A stretch of DNA of 64,000 bases from DATBAX01 sp963762965 (GTDB lineage: Bacteria; Acidobacteriota; Terriglobia; Terriglobales; Acidobacteriaceae): NCBI GenBank assembly GCA_963762965.1, contig CAVXME010000002.1, forward strand, positions 124,001-188,000. The letters are read 5' to 3'. A program made the translations under genes and the position numbers. A model generated the notes under the pieces. The model did not search any database and was not told the origin of the DNA. It was given only the letters and a program-made list of their open reading frames with translations. Position 1 is the first letter of the stretch. Every line of letters starts with the position of its first letter. Shown here in pieces: positions 52,301 through 61,432 of the stretch.

Positions 52301-53267
52301 GCTTGGCGCGCATCTCTTCGCGCAGCTTGGCATAGCGTTCCGCTTTCGATGCCTGCCGCTTGAGAGAATTCATTTGCCGCGTGACTTCTTCAAAAATGTC
52401 ATTTACGCGCGCCAAGTTCTGCTTTGCATCTTCCAGGCGAGCTTCCGCCAGCCGTTTCTTGGTCTTGAATTTGGTAATGCCCGCTGCTTCTTCGATGATG
52501 GCCCGGCGGTCCGTCGGACGGCTGCTGAGAATTTGCCCAATGCGCCCCTGCTCAATCAGCGCATAAGACTCAGGTCCAAGCCCCGTACCCATGAACAATT
52601 CCTGAATATCGCGCAGGCGGCACAGCTTTCCGTTCAACAAGTATTCGCTGTCTCCGGAGCGGAACAAACGGCGAGTAACAACAATCTCACCAGCTTTGAA
52701 GTTCTGCTGAAACTTGCGGCGGCGAATCTTCAACACGACTTGACCCGGAGCGGCGGTCACCAAAACCGGCCCAGCGCTCGGCGTCATCATGCCGCGAGCA
52801 AAAAATGGCTCGTCTTCTTCCTCCAGGTCAGCGCTTCCTTCCATCGCACCGGGCTGCGCTTCTTCTGTCAGCCTTTCCGTTTCCTCGGCGGCAGTTGCGC
52901 GGACTCCGGCTTCGTCCCAATCGGAGACCGGGCCAGTGGGAAACTCCTCCTGAACTTCAATCTCGGTCGGGTTCCCGGCGTCCGGCCCGTCGTAAATTTC
53001 GGGATCGATCAGCGTGAGCGCCACTTCAGCCATGCCCGTCGGCTTGCGATCCCGCGTTCCGGCAAAGATCACATCTTCCATGCGCGAGCCGCGCAGGGTT
53101 TTGGCCGACTGCTCGCCCAGCACCCAGGAAATGGCATCCGCGATGTTGGATTTGCCGCAACCGTTGGGGCCGATGATGGCTGCAATGCCGTCCCCGTGAA
53201 ACTTGAGTTCGGTCCGGTCGCAAAACGACTTGAACCCGAGAATGTGGAGCTTCTTCAGTTTGAGCAA
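49393..53267 (-). pseudogene. smc: smc, chromosome segregation ATPase, broken by about five frameshifts
   Basis: The pieces follow the SMC order on one strand: N-terminal head with Walker A (IIGPNGCGKSNIADAISWVLGE), coiled coil, hinge (PVGVLADFLEVEGRYEGVV), second coiled coil, and C-terminal head with the signature motif LLLSGGEKALTALSLL and Walker B FCILDEVDAPLDEAN. Frame changes occur near 51790, 51055, 50885, 50705 and 50462. Between them the protein sequence is well conserved, giving about 1,290 residues if joined. The head contains an acidic insertion of about 90 residues after VALTLIDPEIYDG. Sequencing indels are the simplest explanation for an otherwise essential gene; true decay of a second copy is the alternative. 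Confidence 0.8.
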
Positions 53268-53642
53268 CTTCTACTCCTTCTGGCAACCGATCTGTCCCAA
53301 AACTTGTCATCCCGAGCGAAGTCGAGGAACCTGCTGTTTTCTTGCGAGGTTACTAACTAGATTCCGTCAGCGTGTACTCGATGCAACACCGACCAAGGCT
53401 GGGTAGGGCGGGCACAAGTTAGACCTACTCTACCGATGAAATTGCGCCGGGGTCAAGTAAGAAAACACTATATCTGGTATGACCTTATGCTCAACCCCGT
53501 CAGATTGCACACGCAATGCAGCAGTCGGTCAGAAAATTGATAGTGAGGGAAGAAGGAAGGGAGATCGCGAGAGCAGAATCAGGCTAGCGCAACGCGGAGC
53601 CGGAATCAAACCCAAAGGTGCATTCGCGATCTGGTATTAACC
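53268..53642. other. gene-free stretch upstream of smc
   Basis: It holds one more GTCATCCCGAGCGAAG-type repeat (53306-53332), related to the repeat families at 2.6 and 43.2 kb, and otherwise no credible gene or RNA. The next gene starts at 53643 or 53661. Confidence 0.5.
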
Positions 53643-54095
53643 ATGGTATATACTAGCAAAATGAGTTCAGAGCGAAGCATTGAGTTGCCAAGTTTTACGT
53701 GCATCCGCTGTGGACATACGTGGCATCCGCGGAATCCCGAGAAACCCCGATGCTGCGCAAAGTGTAAGAGTCCATATTGGGAGGTTCCTTCAATGATGGA
53801 AAAGAGGGCAATACAGGCTATTGACGACGCATTCCAACCCGCTGGAATTGAGAGTTTTCTTGTGTGCCTAAATAATCGCCGGGCGCAGATAAACTCGATT
53901 CAAGAGGTTTCTTCAGATCTAACGGAATGGATCGCGGGCGGGGCGTTCCGGCGCGGTGATAAATTTATTACAAGTTTTTGGGAGGTCTATCAGACTCTTG
54001 AAGAGGATGAGCGCAGTCGCGTGACGGCCCATTACAAATCTAAGGTTGAATCATTACGGGATACATATAGAAAGAAATATCCGAAGATTCGCTAG
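53643..54095 (+). CDS. zinc-ribbon hypothetical protein
   Basis: The product is 150 residues from ATG 53643, or 144 from ATG 53661. The N-terminus is a zinc ribbon (CIRCGHTWHPRNPEKPR then CCAKCKSPYW), followed by a helical segment (SMMEKRAIQAIDDAFQPAG) and a charged C-terminal helix. A TATACT box at 53649-53654 lies just upstream of the second ATG, which would make the second start nearly leaderless. Base composition is more AT-rich than the neighbours, hinting at later acquisition. Function unknown. Confidence 0.65.
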   Translation: MVYTSKMSSERSIELPSFTCIRCGHTWHPRNPEKPRCCAKCKSPYWEVPSMMEKRAIQAIDDAFQPAGIESFLVCLNNRRAQINSIQEVSSDLTEWIAGGAFRRGDKFITSFWEVYQTLEEDERSRVTAHYKSKVESLRDTYRKKYPKIR

Positions 54096-54128
54096 GCAAG
54101 ATCTAAGGACGCCCACTTAGAAACAGAA

Positions 54129-54377
54129 TCAGTGGGCACGGGGTAGCTTCGCTAAATTGCGCTTCCGTACTTCCGCCCAGGAAGTAGTTTTGGCCTTACC
54201 CGAATCCAGTTCAGCGATTCGTTTTCCGATCTCAGTTTCCCAAGCTGCTTGTACTCCTTCGTCCACCTTGCCGCCGAGATTGGAGATCAGCGAATCCGCC
54301 AACGCTTCCTGTTCCTCCACCGATAGCGACAATGCTTGTTCCAGCAACTTGGAAACTTCCGGTGTCATCTGGGCCAT
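54129..54377 (-). CDS. addiction-module antitoxin (CHP02574-type), orphan
   Basis: The 82-residue protein matches the addiction-module component family paired with RelE-type toxins: VSKLLEQALSLSVEEQEALADSLISNLG, then VQAAWETEIGKRIAELDSGK and TSWAEVRKR. Such genes are normally followed by a ParE/RelE toxin. Here the next 34 bases lead to the end of a convergent gene, so no toxin follows. An orphan antitoxin, like the Phd-type gene at 2.7 kb. Confidence 0.85.
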   Translation of the reverse strand: MAQMTPEVSKLLEQALSLSVEEQEALADSLISNLGGKVDEGVQAAWETEIGKRIAELDSGKAKTTSWAEVRKRNLAKLPRAH

Positions 54378-54539
54378 GTTGACCTCGCTTGGGGTATTTT
54401 ATCGCAGTGGCAGCCGTAGCGGCCTTTCTTGCCATCTACCTAACGAGTACATCCCCTAGACATCAGAACCCTGGTGAGCAGACAATATGCCGAGCGATTC
54501 CAGCTTAGAAGTCCGAGTGCGTTGCAGGAGGGTTGTGTC

Positions 54540-56378
54540 ATGAAGTTCAGAAAGCAGTTTCAAGCGAAAGGTTTTTTCTTCCGGGCCGCGTTCTTGACGT
54601 TGAGCATGATCGCCATCGGGCAGGATGCAAGCCAAAAGTCCGATGCCGCGCCAGCAACGGCCGCGCCAGCACAGCCTGTGACCACCTTCAAAGCCAACGC
54701 CAATATGGTGACGATCGAAGTCGTGGTCCGCGACAAGCAGGGACATCCCGTGCCCGGCCTGACCGCCAAAGACTTCGAGGTCTCGGAGCAGATCCCGCCC
54801 AAGAAAGACCAGAAGCCGGAATCGATTGCCTCTTTTCAGGCAGTGAGCATGGCGGACTTAAGGACTCGCAGCCGCAAGGCCACGCAGATGCCTCCCGGCG
54901 TTTTCACCAATCTGGTGACTCTTCAGAACATGACGGTGCCGCCCACGATCCTGCTAATCGACGGGATCAACACCAGCTTCACGGCACAAATGCAGATGCA
55001 CCGGCAAATGATTAAGCTGTTGGGCTCGATTCCTGACGACGTGCCGTCCGCCATCTTCCTGATGGACCAGCGTCTGCATCTCTTACAGAATTTCACCACC
55101 GATCCAAAACTGCTGCGTGCGGCTGCGCTCAAGGCTTCGTCGCTGGAGTCTGCCGGAAACGCGGATGTCGATCCCCGCGACGATCCCAACGCACTGTCGG
55201 CGTTGCTGGCCGATGCCCAGTCGGCCCAGGGCGACAGCGGGGCCATGGCCTCCATGCAGCGCTTCGAATCGGAGACTTTCTCCTTCGACACCGACACGAA
55301 AGTGCGGGAAACCCTGGACGCACTGCGCGGAATTGCCCGTTTTCTCGCTGGCTATCCGGGACGCAAAAACCTGCTCTGGGTATCGTCGTCATTTCCCTTG
55401 CTGATCGGCCCCGACACCGACAACAAGTTCACCTCCATGCGCATGTATCAACCGCAAATGGATGAAGTTGCCACGGCGCTCGCCGACGCCCAGGTCGCGG
55501 TCTATCCCATGGATCCGGCCGGACTGGAAACGCAGCACTATTTTGACGCCTCGACGCGGGTCACCAACCCAGGCTTGACAGGCGGTGTCGCCAGCCGGTC
55601 AGTACAACGCGAGGACGTTAGCCGTTTCTCCAAGCAAGCCTCCATGGAGTTGCTGGCCGAGGAGACGGGTGGGCGCATCTGTGTCAATAACAACGATCTC
55701 AGCGATTGCGTAAGAACTGCGGTGAACGACGGCACGTCCTACTATGAGCTTGGCTATTATCCCGACGCCAGCAACTGGCACGGCGAGTTCCACAAAATCG
55801 TGGTGAAGACCGGCCAGTCCGGGGTTCACCTCGCCTACCGCGAGGGTTATTTTGCCCGGCCGCAAGGCCCTCCCGCCGGCGATGATGCGGCTAAACAGGA
55901 TGCGGCTCTGCAACAGGCCGCCTGTCAGGACATGTTGAGCGCGACCTCGATCCTGGTCATAACCCGCGCCGTTCCCGCCGACCAGCCCAATCAGGCGAAA
56001 TATTTCCTGGCAATTGATCCCAGCAGCCTTACCTTCACCGCGACCGGCGATGGCGCTCGCGACCTGCGCCTGGGGTTTGCCATTTGCACGTTTGATAAGG
56101 CAGGGAAGCCGTTGCAATACTTCCACGATAGTTCGGAACAGAAACTCACGGAGCAGCAGTATGCGGCGATCCTCGCCCGTCACGGGATTCCACACCCCGT
56201 GTCGTTTGTACCGGATGCTGCCACCAAACGCGTCCGTTTACTGGTGCTCGATAAAGACAGCGGACGCATGGGAGCGCTGGATGTTCCGTTTGGAGCCGAC
56301 GCCAGTCCGGCGGCCACTCCCGCGAACAATGCACCCGGGGCTTCTGGCACGGCAGGTTCACCACCGGCGGCGCACTGA
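54540..56378 (+). CDS. VWFA-related acidobacterial secreted protein 3, degenerate metal site
   Basis: From ATG 54540 (GGAGGG ribosome site) the product is 612 residues. A signal segment at 10-28 (FRAAFLTLSMIAIG) is followed by an Ala/Pro linker, the family's N-terminal repeat (VTIEVVVRDKQGHPVPGLTAKDFEV), and a VWFA-like domain. The metal motif DxSxS is replaced by LLIDGINTSF, so metal-dependent adhesion is doubtful. The C-terminus has the family signatures YYELGYYPDASNWHG and LAYREGYFA, then an extra domain (about 465-590). Distinct from the two proteins at 8-10.5 kb, which keep the site. Confidence 0.83.
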   Translation: MKFRKQFQAKGFFFRAAFLTLSMIAIGQDASQKSDAAPATAAPAQPVTTFKANANMVTIEVVVRDKQGHPVPGLTAKDFEVSEQIPPKKDQKPESIASFQAVSMADLRTRSRKATQMPPGVFTNLVTLQNMTVPPTILLIDGINTSFTAQMQMHRQMIKLLGSIPDDVPSAIFLMDQRLHLLQNFTTDPKLLRAAALKASSLESAGNADVDPRDDPNALSALLADAQSAQGDSGAMASMQRFESETFSFDTDTKVRETLDALRGIARFLAGYPGRKNLLWVSSSFPLLIGPDTDNKFTSMRMYQPQMDEVATALADAQVAVYPMDPAGLETQHYFDASTRVTNPGLTGGVASRSVQREDVSRFSKQASMELLAEETGGRICVNNNDLSDCVRTAVNDGTSYYELGYYPDASNWHGEFHKIVVKTGQSGVHLAYREGYFARPQGPPAGDDAAKQDAALQQAACQDMLSATSILVITRAVPADQPNQAKYFLAIDPSSLTFTATGDGARDLRLGFAICTFDKAGKPLQYFHDSSEQKLTEQQYAAILARHGIPHPVSFVPDAATKRVRLLVLDKDSGRMGALDVPFGADASPAATPANNAPGASGTAGSPPAAH

Positions 56379-56417
56379 GTTGCAAGCTGGATTTGACTGA
56401 GAGTTAAGACGACAGCC

Positions 56418-58955
56418 CTAGTTCGGCGAGTCTCCGTAGATGATCCCGAGCCCGTTGGTCCCGATATAAACCCGGCCAAAGATTCGCGGATCGCCGATGA
56501 TCAAGTTAGCGTTGCCGAACTCGTGGGCAGCATCGTTGATTTGCACCCAGACGGTACCTGCGTCAATCGATCGGAAAAATCCCTGGGTTCCGCCGACCTG
56601 GCCCAGCAAATAAATTGCCGGATACGGTTCGCCGCTGGCGGCCATACCAAAGCCCACGGCATAGGCCTGTTGCACATTGGAAAGCAGGGAGAAGCTGGTG
56701 CCGGAGTTGGTGGAGTGATAAAGGCCGTTATTGGAGGCCAGCCAGAGATCTCCCTCGGCCGCGAAGGAAGCCACCAGCGTTCCTTGATTGGGCAAGCTCG
56801 CGGCCGATTGCGCAAACGTCTTGCCACCGTCCGTGCTCTCCCAAAGCGCATTCGCGCCGGGATTAAAGACGTAGAACTTCTTGGCATTGAAACGGTCGGC
56901 AACCACTGTCTGATTTGCGGGAGCGCCGGTGGAAGCCGTCCAGGTTGTGCCTTGGTTGGTGGTATACGCAACCCCGGCTCCGGAATCGCCCGGGGCCCAG
57001 ACGAAAGTGCTGCCATCGGCTGAAACCGCAATCGATCCCGCACCGGTCGTAGTGACCCCAGCGGGCTGGCTGGGGAAAGGCGTCCAACTGGTCCCGCCAT
57101 TGGTGGAATACGCACCAAACGGACCTGCTGAGCCGTTGTAGCCCACTCTTGCCATGGTTGCGGGAGCACTCTGGGCGAAATCCAGGCCTGAAGTCGTGCT
57201 GAACTGCGGATTTACCATCATGCCCGCCGGGGGTGAAGCGGTAAGCGTAGTGTGTACAAAGCCGCAAATGTCACCCAACCCGCTTACCAGATTCGCGCCA
57301 GAAGGTGGGCTGATCAACTGTGTGACCGCGGTCTCTTCGAGCCCCAGTGCGCCCACGCTCCAATTTGTAGCCCTTCCGGAATCCGCATTAGTTGCATCCG
57401 TGGTTGCCCAAATCGTCGCGCCGGTGCCGTATAGAACGTGATTGGAATTAAACGGATCAATCACCATCGCGCCAATCCACCAGCCGGGATACTGATTTGC
57501 TCCCCCATCGAGTTGGAGCGCGGTGATCCAGGGGGAAAGCGAACCGTCAAAAGTGGAATTCGCGCCTGTTTCTGGACTGTCCCACGTGCTGCCGCCATTG
57601 GTCGAGCGCCAGATGTCATCGTGCAGGTACCACAAATCCAAGCTGCTGACCATGATCACGCCCGGCTGCTCGGGATCCACCACAACAATGCCGTAACCAT
57701 ACGAGCCGTTGTTGGTATAGGACGGCGCCGGCGGAGTGATGTTGGTCCAGGTTCCGTTGCCGTTGGGGCTGCGATTGGCCGGCGGAGTGTATTTCCACAC
57801 CGCACCGGCGCTCAAGCCATTGGGGCCTATGTCATCTCCGTAGGAAAGATACAAATTGCCATCCGGGCCGAAGACTCCATGGTTCGGGTAAAGTCCCGTG
57901 GGCTGGCCGGGCACGGCGGTCCAGGTGTTGCCGCTGTCAATGCTTCGGTACAGGCTGTAGACCGGCGTCGCTTCGGTGCCGGTATCGGAGACGCCCACGT
58001 AGATCACCGGAGTCGCGGTTCCTGAGCTTCCGCTGCTGGCAATGAAATCAACGAAAATCACGCCGACGCCATCGCCCTTGGCGCCGGTTGTTGGGCCAGT
58101 GACGGGGAATGTGCCGACCTGGTTCCAGGTCGAACCGTGGTCCGTGCTCTTCCAAAGTCCGTTGAGGCGCGATCCAAAATACACAATGCTGCCCAGGTTC
58201 GGGTCCACGGCGAGGCGCTCACCGGCCTCGCGACCATCGTCGTTGCTGCCCATCTTGATGGTCATCGGCACGGTTTGAAAGGTATTGCCCTGATCGCTCG
58301 AAACCAGGATCGCGCCAGTGCCACCCCAGGATTGATCGTAGGTTCCCGCCGCGAGATATAGGCGTTGCGGATCGGAAGGGTCAAGACCAATACTTTCGAT
58401 GCCAATGTAATTCGAGTTCGCGCGAGTGATCCAATCGGTTAACGGGATCCAACTGCTGGTCGCTGCGTTCCAGCGATAGGCCCCGCCGATGTCGGTTCTC
58501 ACGTAGAAAAGATTTTGCTGGGTGGGATGCGCGACAAATCCGGTGATAAAGCCTCCGGCCACGATTTGTGCATTCTTCCATGTGTATGAAGGCGTGGTCG
58601 CCATCGTGATGGTGTAGGCCGCGCTCGCGATGGCGCTGTTGGTGTAACCGCTGGCCACTGCGATGGCGCTCAAGGTTTCGGAGGCTGAAACCATGACGGC
58701 TGCCGTGTATTGGGTTGAAGATGTGGTCGGCGCACTGCCGTCGGTGGTGTAGTAGATCGTGGCGCCTGCTGTGGAATCGGTGAGGTTGACCGTTTGTGCA
58801 GAGGTATAAGAGCCAGCAGGAAGACTGAATGAAGGCGTTGCGGTCTGCGGGGCCGGGCCGGGGCCGCTGGAACTGGAACCACCGCATGCGGTTAGAACCG
58901 CCAGGAACACAACTGCCGGCAAGGAGAATCCCACTTGTTTTGCAAACGTTTTCAT
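56418..58955 (-). CDS. GH74-like xyloglucanase lipoprotein with chitobiase-type domain
   Basis: The 845-residue protein has a lipoprotein signal (AVLTACGGSSSS, lipid Cys near residue 24), a chitobiase C-terminal-like domain (about 38-115, GATIYYTTDGSAPTTSS), and a two-propeller GH74 catalytic region (about 120-840): FYVRTDIGGAYRWN, NYIGIESIGLDPSDPQRLYL, SWGGTGAILVSSDQG, AGERLAVDPNLGSIVYFGS and LNGLWKSTDHGSTW. GH74 enzymes cut xyloglucan, a plant hemicellulose. The catalytic Asp of the first propeller lies in RTDIGG. Surface anchoring fits extracellular polymer use. Confidence 0.85.
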   Translation of the reverse strand: MKTFAKQVGFSLPAVVFLAVLTACGGSSSSGPGPAPQTATPSFSLPAGSYTSAQTVNLTDSTAGATIYYTTDGSAPTTSSTQYTAAVMVSASETLSAIAVASGYTNSAIASAAYTITMATTPSYTWKNAQIVAGGFITGFVAHPTQQNLFYVRTDIGGAYRWNAATSSWIPLTDWITRANSNYIGIESIGLDPSDPQRLYLAAGTYDQSWGGTGAILVSSDQGNTFQTVPMTIKMGSNDDGREAGERLAVDPNLGSIVYFGSRLNGLWKSTDHGSTWNQVGTFPVTGPTTGAKGDGVGVIFVDFIASSGSSGTATPVIYVGVSDTGTEATPVYSLYRSIDSGNTWTAVPGQPTGLYPNHGVFGPDGNLYLSYGDDIGPNGLSAGAVWKYTPPANRSPNGNGTWTNITPPAPSYTNNGSYGYGIVVVDPEQPGVIMVSSLDLWYLHDDIWRSTNGGSTWDSPETGANSTFDGSLSPWITALQLDGGANQYPGWWIGAMVIDPFNSNHVLYGTGATIWATTDATNADSGRATNWSVGALGLEETAVTQLISPPSGANLVSGLGDICGFVHTTLTASPPAGMMVNPQFSTTSGLDFAQSAPATMARVGYNGSAGPFGAYSTNGGTSWTPFPSQPAGVTTTGAGSIAVSADGSTFVWAPGDSGAGVAYTTNQGTTWTASTGAPANQTVVADRFNAKKFYVFNPGANALWESTDGGKTFAQSAASLPNQGTLVASFAAEGDLWLASNNGLYHSTNSGTSFSLLSNVQQAYAVGFGMAASGEPYPAIYLLGQVGGTQGFFRSIDAGTVWVQINDAAHEFGNANLIIGDPRIFGRVYIGTNGLGIIYGDSPN

Positions 58956-59028
58956 TTATGGTAAATCCTATCTCAAGCCCGCTATTGCAGCATTAACCAA
59001 TCGGGACAATCAAGATTACCGCCGAGTG

Positions 59029-60402
59029 TTACTTTCCCAGCTTCTCAAAAAACAGGCAGATGGACTCAATCCCCCGGTAGAAGTTCGGGATATGGAACTT
59101 CTCGTTGGGGGCGTGGAGATTGTCGTCGGGCAGGCCGAAGCCCATCATCACGCTGGGAATCTTCAGAACATCCTGGAAATCGGTCACGATGGGAATCGAT
59201 CCGCCGGAGCGAATGAATACCGTATTTTTCTTGAACACCTCGTGCATGGCTTCGGTAGACGCCTTCACGTAGGGATTGTCCGTACCCACCACACATGCCG
59301 GGCCTTTGCTCCACACTTTAATCTTGATTTGAATTCCCTTGGGCGTGAGCTTCTTCACAAACCTGGTGTACTTCTTGAAGACGTCGTCCGCGTCCTGGTT
59401 GGGCACCAGCCGCATGGAAACTTTCGCCGAGGCCTTGGCAGGGATGACCGTTTTTGCGCCGGGAGCAGTGAATCCTCCCGGCATGCCGTGGACTTCGAGC
59501 GTGGGCCGCGCCCAGGTGCGATACAGCACGGAAAAACCCGGTTCGCCCGTCAGCACGGTTGAGCCGACTTCGGTTTTGCGGTAGTGCTCTTCGCTGAAGG
59601 GAAGTTTTTTCCAGGCTTTCAACTCATCTTTGCTGGGAGCTTTCACGCCTTTGTAGAATCCAGGGATCAGCACCTTGCCTTTGGAGTCTTTTAATTTGCT
59701 GATGATCTCTATCAATGCAAAGAAAGGATTCGGCGCCGCCCCACCATACATGCCGGAGTGCAGATCGGTTTTCGCTCCCACCGCTTCGATTTCGGTATAA
59801 ACCAATCCGCGCAATCCCACGCACAGGGTGGGAAGATCAGGGGCGAACAGCTCGGTGTCGCATACCAGCGCGAAGTCGGCTTTGAGCTTGGCTTTTTCTT
59901 TCCGCACATAGGCTGCAATTGATTCGCCGCCCACTTCTTCTTCACCCTCGATCAGGATCTTTACGTTGATTGGCAGTTTGCCGCCGTGGCCTTTCATCAG
60001 CGATTCCAGCGCCTTGATCTCCATCCAGAGCTGGCCTTTGTCATCCACCGCGCCGCGCGCATAGAGATTATTGTTGCGCTCGGTCGGCGCGAATGGCGGG
60101 CTGATCCATTCATTCAGCGGTTCGGCGGGCTGCACGTCGTAGTGCGCATAGCAGAGCGCCGTCGGCTTTCCCGGAGCGTGCAGCCAATCCGCATACACCA
60201 GCGGATGCCCTTTGGTGGGAATGATTTCGACGTTTTCCATGCCAATGCGTCGCAGATCATTGGCTACGAACTCAGCCGCCTTCTGTACATCACCCTTGTG
60301 CTGATCAAGGGTGCTGACGCTGGGAATGCGCAGTAGGTCTTTCAATTCACTTAAAAAGCGCTGTTGATTCTGGCGGGCGTAATCGATTGCTGGGGAAGCC
60401 AT
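59029..60402 (-). CDS. M20-family metallopeptidase (dipeptidase-like)
   Basis: The 457-residue protein has M20 motifs: LCYAHYDVQPAEP (His and the nearby Asp), YARGAVDDKGQLW, KILIEGEEEVGGES (catalytic Glu), CDTELFAP and the C-terminal LHAPNEKFHIPNF (His). The dimerisation domain inserts at about residues 190-310. Substrates are dipeptides or N-acyl amino acids; the subfamily with ADWLHAPGKPTALCY is dipeptidase-like. No signal peptide, so cytoplasmic. Confidence 0.9.
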   Translation of the reverse strand: MASPAIDYARQNQQRFLSELKDLLRIPSVSTLDQHKGDVQKAAEFVANDLRRIGMENVEIIPTKGHPLVYADWLHAPGKPTALCYAHYDVQPAEPLNEWISPPFAPTERNNNLYARGAVDDKGQLWMEIKALESLMKGHGGKLPINVKILIEGEEEVGGESIAAYVRKEKAKLKADFALVCDTELFAPDLPTLCVGLRGLVYTEIEAVGAKTDLHSGMYGGAAPNPFFALIEIISKLKDSKGKVLIPGFYKGVKAPSKDELKAWKKLPFSEEHYRKTEVGSTVLTGEPGFSVLYRTWARPTLEVHGMPGGFTAPGAKTVIPAKASAKVSMRLVPNQDADDVFKKYTRFVKKLTPKGIQIKIKVWSKGPACVVGTDNPYVKASTEAMHEVFKKNTVFIRSGGSIPIVTDFQDVLKIPSVMMGFGLPDDNLHAPNEKFHIPNFYRGIESICLFFEKLGK

Positions 60403-60605
60403 AGCTGTAAACCTTTCGTGTCTTGCAAGAAGTCGACCCCCTTGTCATTCTGGGTGCCGATTTGGATGCGCTCGCGAATCGGAACTCGGAATCGAAGGGT
60501 TCCGACTAAGAATGTAGGAACTGAGCGCTAAAACCATCCAGTATACCTAAAGCTGGAGCGCGTTCAGGCGCTGCCACCAATGCGGATCGTGACAGAATTC
60601 GGAGC

Positions 60606-61430
60606 TTGGTGCTTCGAGCGGCAACCAATTCTTTCCCCGAACCGTCCTATACCCATGACTCGGATCAGGCTGTGATCGTCTATTTGGGTGTCAGCTCCGG
60701 ATCATTCGCGGCACTGTATTCTTCGCTGTGCCGCGGGGCCGCAGCAGCCATTTTACTGTTAATGTTGGGTCCTTATCTATCCGCGCAATCGCCTCAGCCC
60801 GCCCCATCATCGCCAGCGTCAACCTCGGACGACGATTCACAAGGCCAGCAGACCAAACGCATTCTGGGAATCATGCCGAACTTCCAGGCAGTCAGCGCCA
60901 ACGTCCATCTTCCTCCTATGTCTCGCAAGCAAAAATTCTGGCTGGCGACCGAGGGCAGTTTCGATTATTCGTCGTTCATCTCGATCGGAATTCAGGCCGG
61001 TATTGAGCAGGCGACGAAAACCTATCCGGAATTCCATCAAGGAGCGGCTGGGTATGGCCGCTACTACTGGCACACTTTCGCCGATGCCGGGGTGGAAAAC
61101 TATCTCACCGGCGCGATCCTGCCGGTGATCACCCACGAAGACCCGCGCTATTACACGCTTTATCGCGGAGGGTTCTTCCACCGCGCCGGCTATGCCTCAA
61201 GTCGCTTGTTGATCACCAGAAGTGACGCGGGTGCGGCACGGTTTAATTTTTCTGAGATTATTGGCAGCGGTGTGTCCACTGTAATTTCCAGCCGTTACTA
61301 CCCGATCGAGGAACGCCACGCCGACGAAATACTCGAGAGATGGGGAAGCCAGATGCTGAACGATGGTGTGGGCATCGTCTTTCAGGAATTCTGGCCCGAT
61401 ATTCATCACAAGTTTTTCCATCGGCACTAG
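60606..61430 (+). CDS. conserved secreted hypothetical protein
   Basis: The frame allows starts at TTG 60606, GTG 60609 or GTG 60672; the last gives a conventional signal peptide (AAAAILLLMLGPYLSAQ). The mature part has an S/P-rich linker, then LGIMPNFQAVSANVHLPPMS, KQKFWLATEGSFDYSSFISIG, AGYGRYYWHTFADAGVENYL, HEDPRYYTLYRGGFFHRAGYA and MLNDGVGIVFQEFWPDIHHK. The pattern recurs in Acidobacteria to my recollection, with no assigned function. Aromatic-rich short helices suggest outer-membrane association. Confidence 0.65.
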   Translation: MVLRAATNSFPEPSYTHDSDQAVIVYLGVSSGSFAALYSSLCRGAAAAILLLMLGPYLSAQSPQPAPSSPASTSDDDSQGQQTKRILGIMPNFQAVSANVHLPPMSRKQKFWLATEGSFDYSSFISIGIQAGIEQATKTYPEFHQGAAGYGRYYWHTFADAGVENYLTGAILPVITHEDPRYYTLYRGGFFHRAGYASSRLLITRSDAGAARFNFSEIIGSGVSTVISSRYYPIEERHADEILERWGSQMLNDGVGIVFQEFWPDIHHKFFHRH

Positions 61431-61432
61431 GA

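Noticed and set aside
52248..53360. 370-residue plus-strand open frame
   Set aside because: Antisense to the conserved SMC head.
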